Assembly: GCF_001883705.2 (NCBI RefSeq) | Contig: NZ_MDEQ02000003.1 | Span: 1 to 64,000 of the forward strand | DNA length: 64,000 nucleotides | Reading direction: 5' to 3' | Origin: Burkholderia catarinensis | GTDB taxonomy: Bacteria > Pseudomonadota > Gammaproteobacteria > Burkholderiales > Burkholderiaceae | Shown here: positions 1-8,627 of the stretch, piece after piece | Layout of the letters: each line of letters starts with the position of its first letter | Position numbering within the stretch: the stretch's first letter is position 1 | Made by a program: the position numbers and the translations under genes | Notes under the pieces: generated by a model | Database searches by the model: none | Seen by the model: only the letters and a program-made list of their open reading frames with translations | Told to the model about the DNA's origin: nothing

Positions 1-246
1 GCGAAGCTGCGCGCGCGCCCCGCGAACTACATCGCGCAACCGACGCTGGCGCTGTCCACGACGCCGATCCTGACCGAAGCCGGCCTCGCGCCGCGCCACG
101 TCGACCTGCGGCCGTTCGTGCTGGTGTCGGACCGGATCCGCATCACGCCGGGCGGGCTCACGCGCGTCGCGCTGAAGGAAGGATCGCTCGTCGTCAACTC
201 GAGCCAGGGCGGCGGCACCAAGGACACCTGGGTGCTGGCCGACTGA
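1..246 (+). CDS. Circularly permuted type 2 ATP-grasp protein, C-terminal fragment
   Basis: The open frame runs in from the window edge and stops at 244-246, leaving the last 81 residues. The end ([10 protein letters not shown] and [13 protein letters not shown]) is the typical tail of the circularly permuted ATP-grasp (DUF404/DUF407) proteins that sit directly before an alpha-E gene. That gene does follow, 64 bases downstream. The family is predicted to form amide or peptide bonds with ATP; the substrate is unknown. The start lies outside the window. Confidence 0.85.
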   Translation, partial: AKLRARPANYIAQPTLALSTTPILTEAGLAPRHVDLRPFVLVSDRIRITPGGLTRVALKEGSLVVNSSQGGGTKDTWVLAD

Positions 247-310
247 GCCGGATGCGACCGCGCGCGCCGGAGTCGGCGCGCGAACCGAACGAAGATGGAG
301 TGGATACGAG

Positions 311-1252
311 ATGCTTCTGGGACGCACTGCGAGCGGTCTCTTCTGGATGTACCGCTATATCGAACGCGCGGAAAACATCGCGCGTATTGTCGACGCCGGG
401 CTGCGGATGGCGCTGACGCGCACGTCCGACGCGCCGGCCGAATGGTCGTCGGTGCTCGTCAGCTCGGGCGCGGACGACGGCTATCGGCAGAAATACGACG
501 CGTATGCGGCCGATACCGTGACCGACTACCTGCTGCGCGACCGCGACAACCCGTCGAGCGTGCTGTCGTGCATCGAGGCCGCGCGCTCGAATGCGCGGAT
601 GGTGCGCACGGCGCTCACCCGCGAGGCGTGGGAAAGCGTGAACGGCGCGTGGCTCGCGCTGCGCCGCGCGCTCGAGCGGCCGGTGCCGGAGAGCGAACTG
701 CCGGCCGTGCTCGACGAGGTGAAGCGCGAAACCGCGCTGATCCTCGGCAGCTTCTACAGCACGATGCTGCGCAACGAGATCTTCGATTTCGCGCAGATCG
801 GCGCGTTCGTCGAGCGCGCGGACAACACCGCGCGGATCATCGACGTGAAATATCACCTGCTGCTGCCGTCGGTGTCGCATGTCGGCACGATCCTCGACAA
901 CTACCAGTGGGAGACGATCCTGCGCTGCGTGGCCGCGCATCGTTCGTACCGCTGGGTGTACGACGTGCAGTACAAGCCGATGAACATCGCCGACTACCTG
1001 ATCCTGAACGGCCGCATGCCGCGTTCGCTGCGCTATTGCTACGGGCGCGTCGTGTCGAGCCTGAACCTGCTCGCGAAGGATTACGGCGTGACACACCCGT
1101 GTCACGACACGGCCGCGAAGATCCTGCAGATGCTGTCCGACACCTCGGTCGAGCGGATCTTCAAGAGCGGCCTGCACGAGTTCCTGACCGACTTCATCGG
1201 CCGTAACAACAGCCTCGGGGTCGACATCGCCCAGGCCTACAACTTCGACTGA
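311..1252 (+). CDS. Alpha-E domain protein
   Basis: This 313-residue, mostly helical protein opens with the alpha-E signature (Leu-Gly-Arg-Thr-Ala-Ser-Gly-Leu-Phe-Trp-Met-Tyr-Arg-Tyr-Ile-Glu-Arg-Ala-Glu-Asn). Full length for the family. Alpha-E proteins are always found with circularly permuted ATP-grasp and transglutaminase-like genes and are thought to assist them; no reaction has been assigned. Both partners flank it here, and the next gene starts 8 bases after its stop, so one transcript is likely. The same domain recurs as the C-terminal half of the protein at 5979-8627. Confidence 0.9.
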   Translation: MLLGRTASGLFWMYRYIERAENIARIVDAGLRMALTRTSDAPAEWSSVLVSSGADDGYRQKYDAYAADTVTDYLLRDRDNPSSVLSCIEAARSNARMVRTALTREAWESVNGAWLALRRALERPVPESELPAVLDEVKRETALILGSFYSTMLRNEIFDFAQIGAFVERADNTARIIDVKYHLLLPSVSHVGTILDNYQWETILRCVAAHRSYRWVYDVQYKPMNIADYLILNGRMPRSLRYCYGRVVSSLNLLAKDYGVTHPCHDTAAKILQMLSDTSVERIFKSGLHEFLTDFIGRNNSLGVDIAQAYNFD

Positions 1253-1260
1253 GACTTACC

Positions 1261-2268
1261 ATGCGACTCGCCATTCGACACATCTCGCGTTATCAGTTCG
1301 ACGATCAAGCCACCCACGCGCTGCAACGGCTGCGGCTGCGGCCTCAATCGGGCCCCGGGCAGACGGTGCGTGCGTGGCAGGTCACGATCGACGGCGTCGA
1401 GCCGACGCTGTCGTACGCCGACGGGCTCGGCAACCGGATCGACCTCGTGCGTCACGACCGCGGCGCGAAGGCGGAGATCGTCGTCGTCGCGGCCGGCGTC
1501 GTCGAGACGCAGGACCGCGCCGGCATTATTGGCAATCCCGAGGGTTATGCACCGCCGTGGATCTTCGAGCGCGAGACCGCGCTCACGAAGGCGGGCGATA
1601 CCGTGTGCGCGCTCGCCGAAGCGCTGCCGATCGAGCCGCACGGCCTCGACGCATTGCACTGGCTGATGACGGAAGTGCACGGCCGCATCGCGTACGCGCC
1701 GAACCTGGCCGCCGACGCGCCCGTCGATGCGGAAACCGCGCTGCAAAGCGGCGAGGGCACGAGCCGCGACCATGCGCATGCGTTCATCGCGGCCGCGCGC
1801 GTGCTGAAGATTCCCGCGCGCTATATCTCGGGCTATGTGCTCGCCGACAGCGCGATGCAGCGCATCGCCGACGCGAAGCAGAGCGCGGGCGACGAAGACG
1901 TGGAGGAAGCGCTCGCGCTGCAGAGCGGCGAGGGCATGGAGCAGGCGCTCGGCGCGTCGCATGCCGCGCAGTCTCAGTCGCAGTCCCAGTCCCAGTCCCA
2001 GTCGCAGGGGCTGTCGCAGCCGGCGCTCGGCGCGCAGCCGCAAGCCGCCGCGTTGATGCAGCAGCCGGCCGGCCATGCATGGGCCGAGGCCTATGTCGAA
2101 GGGCTCGGCTGGGTCGGGTTCGATCCGTTCATGAACCGTTGCCCGGACGAGCGCTATGTGCGCATCGCGGTCGGCCTCGACTATCGCGACGCGCAGCCGG
2201 TGACGGGGCTCGGCGCGACGGCCGTCGGCGTCGAGATCAGCGTCGTGCAGACGCCGGAACTCGTCTGA
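1261..2268 (+). CDS. Transglutaminase-like protein with Cys-to-Ser active site and Gln-Ser repeat
   Basis: A 335-residue protein with the N-terminal beta domain and transglutaminase/protease-like core of this cluster's family. His272 (Gly-His-Ala-Trp-Ala-Glu) and Asp289 (Gly-Phe-Asp-Pro) of the catalytic triad are present, but where paralogues have Gly-x-Cys-x-Asp this one reads Gly-Thr-Ser-Arg-Asp-His-Ala-His, so the nucleophile position (168) is Ser. Between core strands it carries an extra segment of about 70 residues (roughly 197-268) that includes a run of alternating Gln-Ser at about 237-249. It is probably inactive as a cysteine enzyme, or a scaffold for the active paralogues; a serine nucleophile is possible but less likely. 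Confidence 0.85.
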   Translation: MRLAIRHISRYQFDDQATHALQRLRLRPQSGPGQTVRAWQVTIDGVEPTLSYADGLGNRIDLVRHDRGAKAEIVVVAAGVVETQDRAGIIGNPEGYAPPWIFERETALTKAGDTVCALAEALPIEPHGLDALHWLMTEVHGRIAYAPNLAADAPVDAETALQSGEGTSRDHAHAFIAAARVLKIPARYISGYVLADSAMQRIADAKQSAGDEDVEEALALQSGEGMEQALGASHAAQSQSQSQSQSQSQGLSQPALGAQPQAAALMQQPAGHAWAEAYVEGLGWVGFDPFMNRCPDERYVRIAVGLDYRDAQPVTGLGATAVGVEISVVQTPELV

Positions 2269-2292
2269 CCCGACGCGCGCTTTCGCCGAATC

Positions 2293-2342
2293 CGCCATGC
2301 CGGGCCGCCGCGTCGAAGGCGACGCGGCGGCCCGGCATGGCG
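2293..2342 (+). repeat. Perfect 23-bp hairpin between two cluster genes
   Basis: Arms 2293-2315 and 2320-2342 are exact reverse complements, separated by the tetraloop AAGG. It lies in the 104-base gap between the transglutaminase stop and the DUF2126 start. There is no T-run after it on either strand, so it is not a classical rho-independent terminator; it could partly end or protect the transcript. Confidence 0.8.
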
Positions 2343-2372
2343 TGAACAGACCCTAACCTGAACCGAGCTCCC

Positions 2373-5300
2373 ATGTCCATCCACGTCGCGCTGCATCACA
2401 CCACCCGCTACCGCTACGACCGGCTCGTCAACCTCGGCCCGCAGGTCGTGCGGCTGCGGCCCGCGCCGCACTGCCGGACGCCGATTCTCGCGTATTCGAT
2501 GACGGTCGAGCCCGCGGAGCACTTCGTCAACTGGCAGCAGGATCCGTTCTCGAACTATCTCGCGCGGCTCGTGTTTCCCGAGCGCACGGATCACTTCGAG
2601 ATCACGATCGATCTCGTCGCCGAGATGTCGGTGTACAACCCGTTCGACTTCTTCCTGGAAGCGAGCGCGGACCAATATCCGTTCAGCTATGACGATGCGC
2701 TGAAGACCGAGCTCGCGCCGTATCTCGTGTGCGATCCGCAGGCGAGCGCGTCGCCGCTGTTCCGCGCGTATGTCGACGGCGTCGACCGCACGCCGGCCGG
2801 CACCGTGGACTTCCTGGTCGCGCTGAACCAGCAGCTTCAGCACGACATCGGCTATCTCGTGCGGATGGAGCCGGGCGTGCAGACGCCCGAGCAGACGCTC
2901 GAGCTTGCATCCGGGTCGTGCCGCGACAGCGCATGGCTGCTCGTGCAGCTGTGCCGGCATCTCGGCATCGCCGCGCGTTTCGTGTCGGGCTACCTGATCC
3001 AGCTCACGCCCGACGTGAAGTCGCTCGACGGCCCGAGCGGCACGTCGGTCGACTTCACCGACCTGCACGCGTGGTGCGAGGTCTACCTGCCCGGCGCCGG
3101 CTGGATCGGCTTCGACCCGACGTCGGGCCTGCTTGCCGGCGAAGGACATATCCCGCTCGCGTGCACGCCGCAGCCGACCAGCGCCGCACCCGTCGAAGGT
3201 CTGATGGACGAGTGCGAGGTGTCGTTCGAGCACGAGATGGCCGTGACGCGCGTGTACGAATCGCCGCGTGTGACGAAGCCTTATACGGAGTCGCAATGGA
3301 ACGCCATGCGCGCGCTCGGCACGCAGGTCGACGGCGCGCTGGCGGCCGGCGACGTGCGGCTCACGCAGGGCGGCGAGCCGACCTTCGTGTCGATCGACGA
3401 TCGCGACGGCGCCGAGTGGAATACCGATGCGCTCGGCCCGACCAAGCGCGGCTATGCGACCGAACTCGTGCAGCGGCTGCGCGCCGAATACGGTGACGGC
3501 GGCTTCCTGCATTTCGGGCAGGGCAAGTGGTACCCGGGCGAGCAACTGCCGCGCTGGGCGCTGTCGATCTTCTGGCGCGCGGACGGCCAGCCCGTGTGGC
3601 ACGATCCGTCGCTGTTCGCGGACGAGCGCGAGCCGTCCGCGCTGACGACCGACGATGCGAAACGCTTCATCGACGCGCTGGCCGCGCGGCTGAACCTGAC
3701 TGGCGAATTCATCCTGCCCGGCTACGAAGATGTCTGGTACTACCTGTGGCGCGAACGCCGGCTGCCCGTCAACGTCGATCCGTTCGACTCGCGCCTTGAC
3801 GACGAGCTCGAACGCGCGCGGCTGCGCAAGGTGTTCGAGCAGCAGCTCGACAGCGTGGTCGGCTACGTGCTGCCGGTCAAGCGCACGGAAGACGCGCCGG
3901 GCCGCGATCGGCCGAGCCTCGACGGGCCGCGCTGGCAGACGGGCCCGTGGTTCTTCCGCGACGAGCGGATGTACCTCGTGCCCGGCGATTCGCCGATGGG
4001 CTATCGGCTGCCGCTCGATTCGCTGCCGTGGGCCGGCCGCGCCGACTTGCCGTACCTCGTCGAGCGCGATCCGTTCGCGCCGCGCGACGCGTTGCCGGAA
4101 GCCGCTGCCATCCGCGCGCGATACGCGGGCCCGGCCGACGCGCCGCGTTACCTGTCCGGCGTACATCGCGAAGCGACCGCGCAGACCGTGATGCAGTGGC
4201 GCAACGACGAATCGGCCGCGGACGGGCGGCGCGCCGCGCACGACTCGCAGCGCCGGCCCGAGCCCTTCGAATCGGCCGGGTGGATCACGCGCACCGCGCT
4301 GTGCGTCGAAGTGCGCAACGGCATCCTGTACCTGTTCATGCCGCCGCTCACCGCGCTCGAGGATTATCTGGAGCTGCTCGGCGCGATCGAGCTGACCGCG
4401 CACGCGCTCGGCGTGAAGCTCGTGCTCGAAGGCTATCCGCCGCCGCGCGACGCGCGGCTGAAGGTGCTGCAGGTGACGCCCGATCCCGGCGTGATCGAGG
4501 TGAACATCCATCCGGCCGCGAGCTTCGACGAGCTCGTCGACCACACCGAATTCCTGTACGACGCCGCCTGGCAGTCGCGGCTGTGCAGCGAGAAGTTCAT
4601 GGTCGACGGCCGCCATGTCGGCACGGGCGGCGGCAACCACTTCGTGCTCGGCGGCGCGACGCCGGCCGACAGCCCGTTCCTGCGCCGCCCGGACCTGCTC
4701 GCGAGCCTGATCGCGTACTGGCACAACCATCCGTCGCTGTCGTACCTGTTCTCCGGCCTCTTCATCGGGCCGACGAGCCAGGCGCCGCGCGTCGACGAGG
4801 CGCGCAACGACCAGCTCTACGAACTCGACATCGCGTTCGCGGAGATCCAGCGCAACAAGCTGCTGTACGGGCAGGGCATGCCGCCGTGGCTCGTCGACCG
4901 CGTGCTGCGCAACCTGCTGATCGACGTGACCGGCAACACGCACCGCAGCGAGTTCTGCATCGACAAGCTGTATTCGCCCGATTCGCCGACCGGCCGGCTC
5001 GGCCTGCTCGAACTGCGCGCGTTCGAGATGCCGCCGCATGCGCGGATGAGCGTCGTGCAGCAACTGCTGCTGCGCGCGCTGGTCGCGCGCTTCTGGGCCG
5101 AGCCGTACACGACGCCGCTCACGCGCTGGGGCACCGCGCTGCACGACCGCTTCATGCTGCCGGCGTTTCTTCAGATGGATTTCGGCGACGTGCTGGCCGA
5201 ATTGCGCGACGCCGGTTTCGCGTTCGATCCGGCGTGGTTCGCACCGCACTTCGAATTCCGCTTCCCGCTGTTCGGCCAGATCGCGGTGAACGGGATGGCG

Positions 5301-5801
5301 CTTTCGCTGCGCGGCGCGCTGGAGCCGTGGCACGTGATGGGCGAGGAGGGCGCGCCCGGCGGCAACGTGCGCTACGTCGATTCGTCGGTCGAGCGGCTCG
5401 AAGTGCGTGTGACGGGGTTGAACGACAACCGGCACGTCGTGACGGTCAACGGCCGCGCGCTGCCGCTGCAGCCGACCGGCACCGTCGGCGAATACGTCGC
5501 GGGCGTGCGCTACAAGGCATGGTCGCCGCCGTCCGCGCTGCATCCGACCATCGACGTGCACGCGCCGCTCACGTTCGACATCGTCGACACTTGGCTGCAG
5601 CGCTCGCTCGGCGGCTGCCGCTATCACGTCACGCATCCGGGCGGGCGCAGCTATGACACGTTCCCCGTCAACGCATACGAGGCCGAGAGCCGCCGGCTCG
5701 CGCGCTTCGTCGAGATGGGGCACACGCCGGGGCGGATGGATGTCGCGGCCGCCGCGCCGAGCCGCGAATTCCCGTTCACGCTCGACTTGCGGCGGCCGTG
5801 A
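2373..5801 (+). CDS. DUF2126 protein with N-terminal transglutaminase domain
   Basis: A very large (1142-residue) cytoplasmic protein. Residues 1-300 form a transglutaminase-like domain with an intact triad: Cys183 (Gly-Ser-Cys-Arg-Asp), His232 (Leu-His-Ala-Trp-Cys-Glu) and Asp248 (Gly-Phe-Asp-Pro-Thr). The remaining 800 residues are the DUF2126 region, recognisable by its fixed partnership and by motifs such as Thr-Gln-Gly-Gly-Glu-Pro-Thr-Phe-Val-Ser and the Gly-Gly-Gly-Asn-His-Phe-Val-Leu-Gly-Gly-Ala stretch, which resembles a glutamine-synthetase-like fold. Family members are consistently next to ATP-grasp and alpha-E genes; the product is unknown. It is probably the central amide-forming enzyme of the cluster. 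Confidence 0.9.
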   Translation: MSIHVALHHTTRYRYDRLVNLGPQVVRLRPAPHCRTPILAYSMTVEPAEHFVNWQQDPFSNYLARLVFPERTDHFEITIDLVAEMSVYNPFDFFLEASADQYPFSYDDALKTELAPYLVCDPQASASPLFRAYVDGVDRTPAGTVDFLVALNQQLQHDIGYLVRMEPGVQTPEQTLELASGSCRDSAWLLVQLCRHLGIAARFVSGYLIQLTPDVKSLDGPSGTSVDFTDLHAWCEVYLPGAGWIGFDPTSGLLAGEGHIPLACTPQPTSAAPVEGLMDECEVSFEHEMAVTRVYESPRVTKPYTESQWNAMRALGTQVDGALAAGDVRLTQGGEPTFVSIDDRDGAEWNTDALGPTKRGYATELVQRLRAEYGDGGFLHFGQGKWYPGEQLPRWALSIFWRADGQPVWHDPSLFADEREPSALTTDDAKRFIDALAARLNLTGEFILPGYEDVWYYLWRERRLPVNVDPFDSRLDDELERARLRKVFEQQLDSVVGYVLPVKRTEDAPGRDRPSLDGPRWQTGPWFFRDERMYLVPGDSPMGYRLPLDSLPWAGRADLPYLVERDPFAPRDALPEAAAIRARYAGPADAPRYLSGVHREATAQTVMQWRNDESAADGRRAAHDSQRRPEPFESAGWITRTALCVEVRNGILYLFMPPLTALEDYLELLGAIELTAHALGVKLVLEGYPPPRDARLKVLQVTPDPGVIEVNIHPAASFDELVDHTEFLYDAAWQSRLCSEKFMVDGRHVGTGGGNHFVLGGATPADSPFLRRPDLLASLIAYWHNHPSLSYLFSGLFIGPTSQAPRVDEARNDQLYELDIAFAEIQRNKLLYGQGMPPWLVDRVLRNLLIDVTGNTHRSEFCIDKLYSPDSPTGRLGLLELRAFEMPPHARMSVVQQLLLRALVARFWAEPYTTPLTRWGTALHDRFMLPAFLQMDFGDVLAELRDAGFAFDPAWFAPHFEFRFPLFGQIAVNGMALSLRGALEPWHVMGEEGAPGGNVRYVDSSVERLEVRVTGLNDNRHVVTVNGRALPLQPTGTVGEYVAGVRYKAWSPPSALHPTIDVHAPLTFDIVDTWLQRSLGGCRYHVTHPGGRSYDTFPVNAYEAESRRLARFVEMGHTPGRMDVAAAAPSREFPFTLDLRRP

Positions 5802-5897
5802 CCGGCCGATGACGGGGTGACGACGATGCGCGGTTCGCGACCTGCCGGCACGCCGGCCGCTGTCGGCCCCGCCGGAATGCTAGGATGCGGGCAGATT

Positions 5898-5950
5898 GCG
5901 GCCGCGCGCCGCGGCCCGCCGCCTGTGCGGCGGCGCGCGTGCGCGGCCGC
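5898..5950 (+). repeat. Nested GC-rich hairpin upstream of the ATP-grasp/alpha-E fusion gene
   Basis: Outer arms GCGGCCGCGC (5898-5907) and GCGCGGCCGC (5941-5950) enclose an inner stem CCGCCGC/GCGGCGG (5916-5922, 5927-5933) with loop CTGT. It occupies the 177-base gap before the GTG start at 5979. No U-tract follows, so its role is open. Confidence 0.55.
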
Positions 5951-5978
5951 GGTCGCACCCTGAAGACGGAACGACATA

Positions 5979-8627
5979 GTGCCGCCCATTGACATCGATC
6001 ATCTCGCCGCCCCCGACGCGATGCCCACGCTTTTCGATACCGGCGCGCAGCCGGACGCCGCAGAACTGGCCGCCGCGCTCGCGGCGCCGGCCGCCGCCGG
6101 CCGCTACGACGAACTGCGCGGCAGCGCGGCCGGCCTGAACGCGCCTTCGCTCGCGCCCGCGTGGCGCAGCTTCTTCACGTCGATCGGCAGCGACGGCGTG
6201 GCCGACCTCGATCGCCGCGCCGACGCGCTGCACCGGCGCATGCGCGAGAACGGCCTGTTCTACCAGCTGCACGAGCAGCGCGCCGGCGACGGCGCGGCCG
6301 GCCCGTGGTCGCTCGACCTGCTGCCGCTGATCGTCACGCCCGAGGACTGGGTCGCGATCGAGCGCGGCGTGCTGCAGCGCGTGCGGTTGCTCAACGCGAC
6401 GCTGGCCGACCTGTACGGGCCGCAGACGATCCTGCAGCGCGGGCTGCTGCCGCCCGCGCTCGTCACCGGGCATCCCGGCTACCTGCGCGCGATGCGCGGC
6501 GCGCGCGTGCCGGGCGACACCTGGCTGCACGTCGTCGCGTTCGATCTCGCGCGCGGCCCGGACGGGCAGTGGCGGATCGTCGCGCAGCACACGCAGGGCG
6601 CGGCCGGGCTCGGCTACCTGCTCGAAAACCGGCTCATCGTGTCGCGGCTTTTTCCGCGCGGGTTTCGCGGGCTGCGCGTGCAGCGGCTCGCGTCCGCGTA
6701 CCGCGCGCTGTTGCAGAGCATGCAGGCGCTCAGCCCTGCCGCCAGGAATTCGCGGATCGTGCTGCTGACGCCGGGGCCGCACAGCGCGACGTATTTCGAG
6801 CACGCGTATCTCGCGCGCTACCTCGGCCTCACGCTCGTCGAAGGCGGCGACCTGACTGCGCGCGACAACCGCGTATTCCTGAAGACGCTGCGCGGGCTCG
6901 AGCCGGTGCACGGCATCCTGCGGCGCGTCGACGACGCGTGGCTCGATCCGCTCGAACTGCGGCCCGATTCGATGCTCGGCGTTCCGGGGCTGCTGCAGGC
7001 CGTGCGTGCGGGCAACGTGCTGCTCGCGAACGCGCCGGGCTCGGGCTTCCTCGAATCGCCGGCCATGCTCGGCTTCATGCCGCGTCTCGCGGAAGGCCTG
7101 CTCGGCGAAACGCTGACGTTGCCGGCCGTGCATTCATGGTGGTGCGGCGAGGCGGCCGCGTGCGGCGACGCGCTGCCGCAGCTCGCGCGCGGCATCGTGA
7201 AGGCGTCCTATCCGCCCGACGTGCAGGCCGGCGGCCCGTTCGACCCGGTGATCGGCGCGCGGCTCACGCAGGCGCAGCTTGCCGACTGGCGCGCGCGGAT
7301 CCTCGCACAGCCCGAACACTACACGGTGCAGGCCGACTTGCCGCTGTCGCAGGCGCCGACCTGGCCGCAGCCCGACGCGCCCGATGGCAACGGCAGCGCG
7401 CGCATCGTGCCGAAGCCGCTGCTGCTGCGCGTCTTCGCGCTCGCCGACGGTGCGCAGCGCTGGCGGCTCCTGCCCGGCGGGCTGTCGCGGGTCGGCACCC
7501 GCGACACGCTGTTCAACGCGCCGATGCCGCACGGCGGCAGCACCGTCGATACGTGGGTGATGACCGAAGGCGTCGTCGATTCGACGACGCTGCTGCAGAC
7601 CCACCTCGGCCCCGACGATCTCGTCGAGCGGCCGCGCGCGATCGCGAGCCGCGCGGCCGAGAACCTGTTCTGGCTCGGCCGCTACACCGAGCGCGCGACC
7701 AACCTGATGCGACTGGCGCGCGCCGCGCTCGAACGGCTGCGCGGCGAGGACGATGTCGACAGCCCCGCGCATCTGGAACTGATCGACACGCTGTGCCGCG
7801 ACACGGGCCTGATCGCGGCCGATGCACCGAACGCCGTCGATGCGCCGCGCGCGTTCCAGCACGCGCTCGCGACGTCGCTGACGCGCGGCGCGGATCGCAC
7901 GTCGGGCATCGCGTCGTGCCTGTTCGGGATGCGCGGCGCGGCCGCCGCGATCCGCGAACGATTGTCGAGCGATCAGTGGCGGCTGATCGACGACGCGACG
8001 CAACTGTTCGCGGACAGCGCGGGCCAGCCGGAAGCCGAGGAGCAGATCGGCAACGAGGCGCTGCAGTTGCTGGAACGTCTCGGCCTGCTGCTCGGCGCGA
8101 TCACCGGCGCGCAGACCGACAACATGACGCGCGACGACGGCTGGCGATTGCTGTCGATCGGCCGGCAGATCGACCGGCTGGACTTCCTGTGCAGCGTCCT
8201 GAAATTCGCGTTCGAGGAAGGCGCCGTGCACCGGCAGGACGGCTTCGAGCTCGTGCTGGAACTGCTCGACAGCACGATCACGTTCCGCTCGCGGTTCCAG
8301 CGCGGTTTCGATGTCGCGCCGCTGCTGTCGCTCGTCGTGCTCGATACCGACAATCCGCGCTCGCTCGGCTGGGTCGTGCAGGCGCTGCGCGGCCGGCTGA
8401 CGAAGGTCGAGCGCGGCGAAGGCTATGCGCTGTCCGAGCTGGCCGAGACGATTCCGGACGTGCCCGCGTGGTCGCTGCACGAGCTGTGCGAAACCGCCGA
8501 CGGCGGCCGGCACGACCGGCTGCTCGACGCGCTCGATACGACGGTGAAGGCGGTCTGGGAATTGTCGAACCGGATCGGCGAACGCTATTTCAGCCACGTG
8601 CGCGAGGCGGGCAGGACGCTATGGTGA
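5979..8627 (+). CDS. ATP-grasp (circularly permuted type 2) fused to alpha-E domain
   Basis: 882 residues. Residues about 1-480 are a second circularly permuted ATP-grasp domain (Ser-Asn-Gly-type stretches such as His-Gly-Gly-Ser-Thr-Val-Asp-Thr-Trp-Val near its end match the tail of the protein at 1-246). Residues about 550-880 are a second alpha-E domain, beginning Ala-Glu-Asn-Leu-Phe-Trp-Leu-Gly-Arg-Tyr-Thr-Glu-Arg-Ala. GTG at 5979 is the best start in this frame. The last 7 bases overlap the next gene, implying coupled translation. The cluster thus carries the ATP-grasp/alpha-E pair twice, once split and once fused. Confidence 0.88.
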   Translation: MPPIDIDHLAAPDAMPTLFDTGAQPDAAELAAALAAPAAAGRYDELRGSAAGLNAPSLAPAWRSFFTSIGSDGVADLDRRADALHRRMRENGLFYQLHEQRAGDGAAGPWSLDLLPLIVTPEDWVAIERGVLQRVRLLNATLADLYGPQTILQRGLLPPALVTGHPGYLRAMRGARVPGDTWLHVVAFDLARGPDGQWRIVAQHTQGAAGLGYLLENRLIVSRLFPRGFRGLRVQRLASAYRALLQSMQALSPAARNSRIVLLTPGPHSATYFEHAYLARYLGLTLVEGGDLTARDNRVFLKTLRGLEPVHGILRRVDDAWLDPLELRPDSMLGVPGLLQAVRAGNVLLANAPGSGFLESPAMLGFMPRLAEGLLGETLTLPAVHSWWCGEAAACGDALPQLARGIVKASYPPDVQAGGPFDPVIGARLTQAQLADWRARILAQPEHYTVQADLPLSQAPTWPQPDAPDGNGSARIVPKPLLLRVFALADGAQRWRLLPGGLSRVGTRDTLFNAPMPHGGSTVDTWVMTEGVVDSTTLLQTHLGPDDLVERPRAIASRAAENLFWLGRYTERATNLMRLARAALERLRGEDDVDSPAHLELIDTLCRDTGLIAADAPNAVDAPRAFQHALATSLTRGADRTSGIASCLFGMRGAAAAIRERLSSDQWRLIDDATQLFADSAGQPEAEEQIGNEALQLLERLGLLLGAITGAQTDNMTRDDGWRLLSIGRQIDRLDFLCSVLKFAFEEGAVHRQDGFELVLELLDSTITFRSRFQRGFDVAPLLSLVVLDTDNPRSLGWVVQALRGRLTKVERGEGYALSELAETIPDVPAWSLHELCETADGGRHDRLLDALDTTVKAVWELSNRIGERYFSHVREAGRTLW

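Noticed and set aside
1975-2010. Tandem CAGTC/CAGTCC units considered as a CRISPR or non-coding repeat
   Set aside because: They are in-frame Gln-Ser codons inside a gene with no spacer structure.
2181-5723. Very long open frame on the minus strand opposite the DUF2126 gene
   Set aside because: It is Arg/Ala/His-rich with no domain, a known artefact of high-GC coding on the other strand; the plus-strand protein has clear motifs.
6161-8620. Upstream extension of the transglutaminase frame to 6161
   Set aside because: It overlaps the ATP-grasp/alpha-E gene completely and reads as low-complexity Arg/Ala; the real start is ATG 8621.
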